DNA from: Bifidobacterium sp.
GTDB taxonomy: Bacteria; Actinomycetota; Actinomycetes; Actinomycetales; Bifidobacteriaceae
Length of the DNA stretch: 5,380 nt
NCBI GenBank assembly: GCA_022739095.1
Contig: JAIJEI010000146.1
Coordinates: 1 to 5,380, forward strand
Direction of reading: 5' to 3'
This document shows positions 5,183 through 5,380 of the stretch, piece after piece. Position numbers and translations under genes: made by a program. Each line of letters opens with the position of its first letter. The first letter of the stretch is position 1. The notes under the pieces were generated by a model. That model did not search any database. It was not told where the DNA came from and was given only the letters and a program-made list of their open reading frames with translations.

Positions 5183-5380
5183 CTAGATCGCCGCAATAAT
5201 GCAGCCAAAAGCAATAAAGCTGGCAAACGCCTCGGTAATGCCGGTCACCACGGGCTTCAAGGTTATGCGCCGTGCAACCATCGGCAACGCAACGGCGCGG
5301 GCCAACAGCAGCACAGTCATCGCAATCAGATACGGGCTGCGTCCAGCCGGCACGGCGGCTAGCAGCAATAGCGCCACATG
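5183..5380 (-). CDS. C-terminal end of an integral membrane protein, truncated by window edge; function unknown
   Basis: The frame stays open from the right edge to a TAG at 5185-5183, so only the last 65 residues are seen. They are strongly hydrophobic, with likely membrane segments YLIAMTVLLLARAVALPMVA and FASFIAFGCIIAAI and part of an earlier one (VALLLLAAVPAG). A short basic connection, ARRITLKP, lies between the last two. A GTG at 5377 could be read as a start, but no ribosome binding site can be seen because the window ends. An upstream continuation is more likely. I do not recognise the family. The gene converges on adhE across 327 bp of hairpins and repeats. Confidence 0.6.
   Translation of the reverse strand, partial: HVALLLLAAVPAGRSPYLIAMTVLLLARAVALPMVARRITLKPVVTGITEAFASFIAFGCIIAAI

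Noticed and set aside
5054..5362. A 102-codon plus-strand frame starting within the repeat array
   Set aside because: Its start is made of array units and the rest is antisense to the membrane protein end. The composition is Asn/His/Arg rich without recognisable features.

Overview
The window looks like chromosomal DNA from a Bifidobacterium or a close relative. It has GC-rich coding sequence with C/G at most third codon positions, and AT-rich intergenic DNA. Its 909-codon AdhE belongs to the type used at the ethanol end of bifidobacterial (bifid-shunt) fermentation. The genus is inferred from protein resemblance recalled from memory, not from a search.

Layout. (1) 1-422, minus strand: the first 140 codons of a glycogen-debranching enzyme (glgX-like), cut by the left edge. 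(2) 419-1612, minus: a 397-residue ROK-family transcription regulator with an N-terminal winged helix. Its stop codon overlaps the glgX start by 4 bases, so the two probably share one transcript. (3) 1613-2125: a 513-bp AT-rich divergent control region. It holds an inverted repeat over the likely ROK promoter, widely spaced repeats containing GTACTTT, an 8-4-8 palindrome, and a strong Rex/CRP-like palindrome at the likely adhE start site. (4) 2126-4855, plus: adhE, the bifunctional acetaldehyde/alcohol dehydrogenase, complete, with a GTG start and an ideal ribosome binding site. (5) 4856-5182: a convergent intergenic region with three consecutive hairpins (the last a probable terminator), then a 163-bp array of seven 12-bp units set exactly 19 bp apart. 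Four units point one way and three the other, forming a large inverted repeat around an AT-rich palindrome. (6) 5183-5380, minus: the C-terminal end of a membrane protein of unknown function, cut by the right edge.

How it may fit together. AdhE reduces acetyl-CoA to ethanol and re-oxidises two NADH. The ROK regulator with glgX points to sensing of a sugar or glycogen-derived ligand. Divergent transcription suggests, but does not prove, that the regulator also acts on adhE. The Rex/CRP-like site would add control by NADH/NAD+ ratio or by a CRP-type protein. The least explained element is the 19-bp-period array at 5005-5167. I cannot assign it to a known repeat class.
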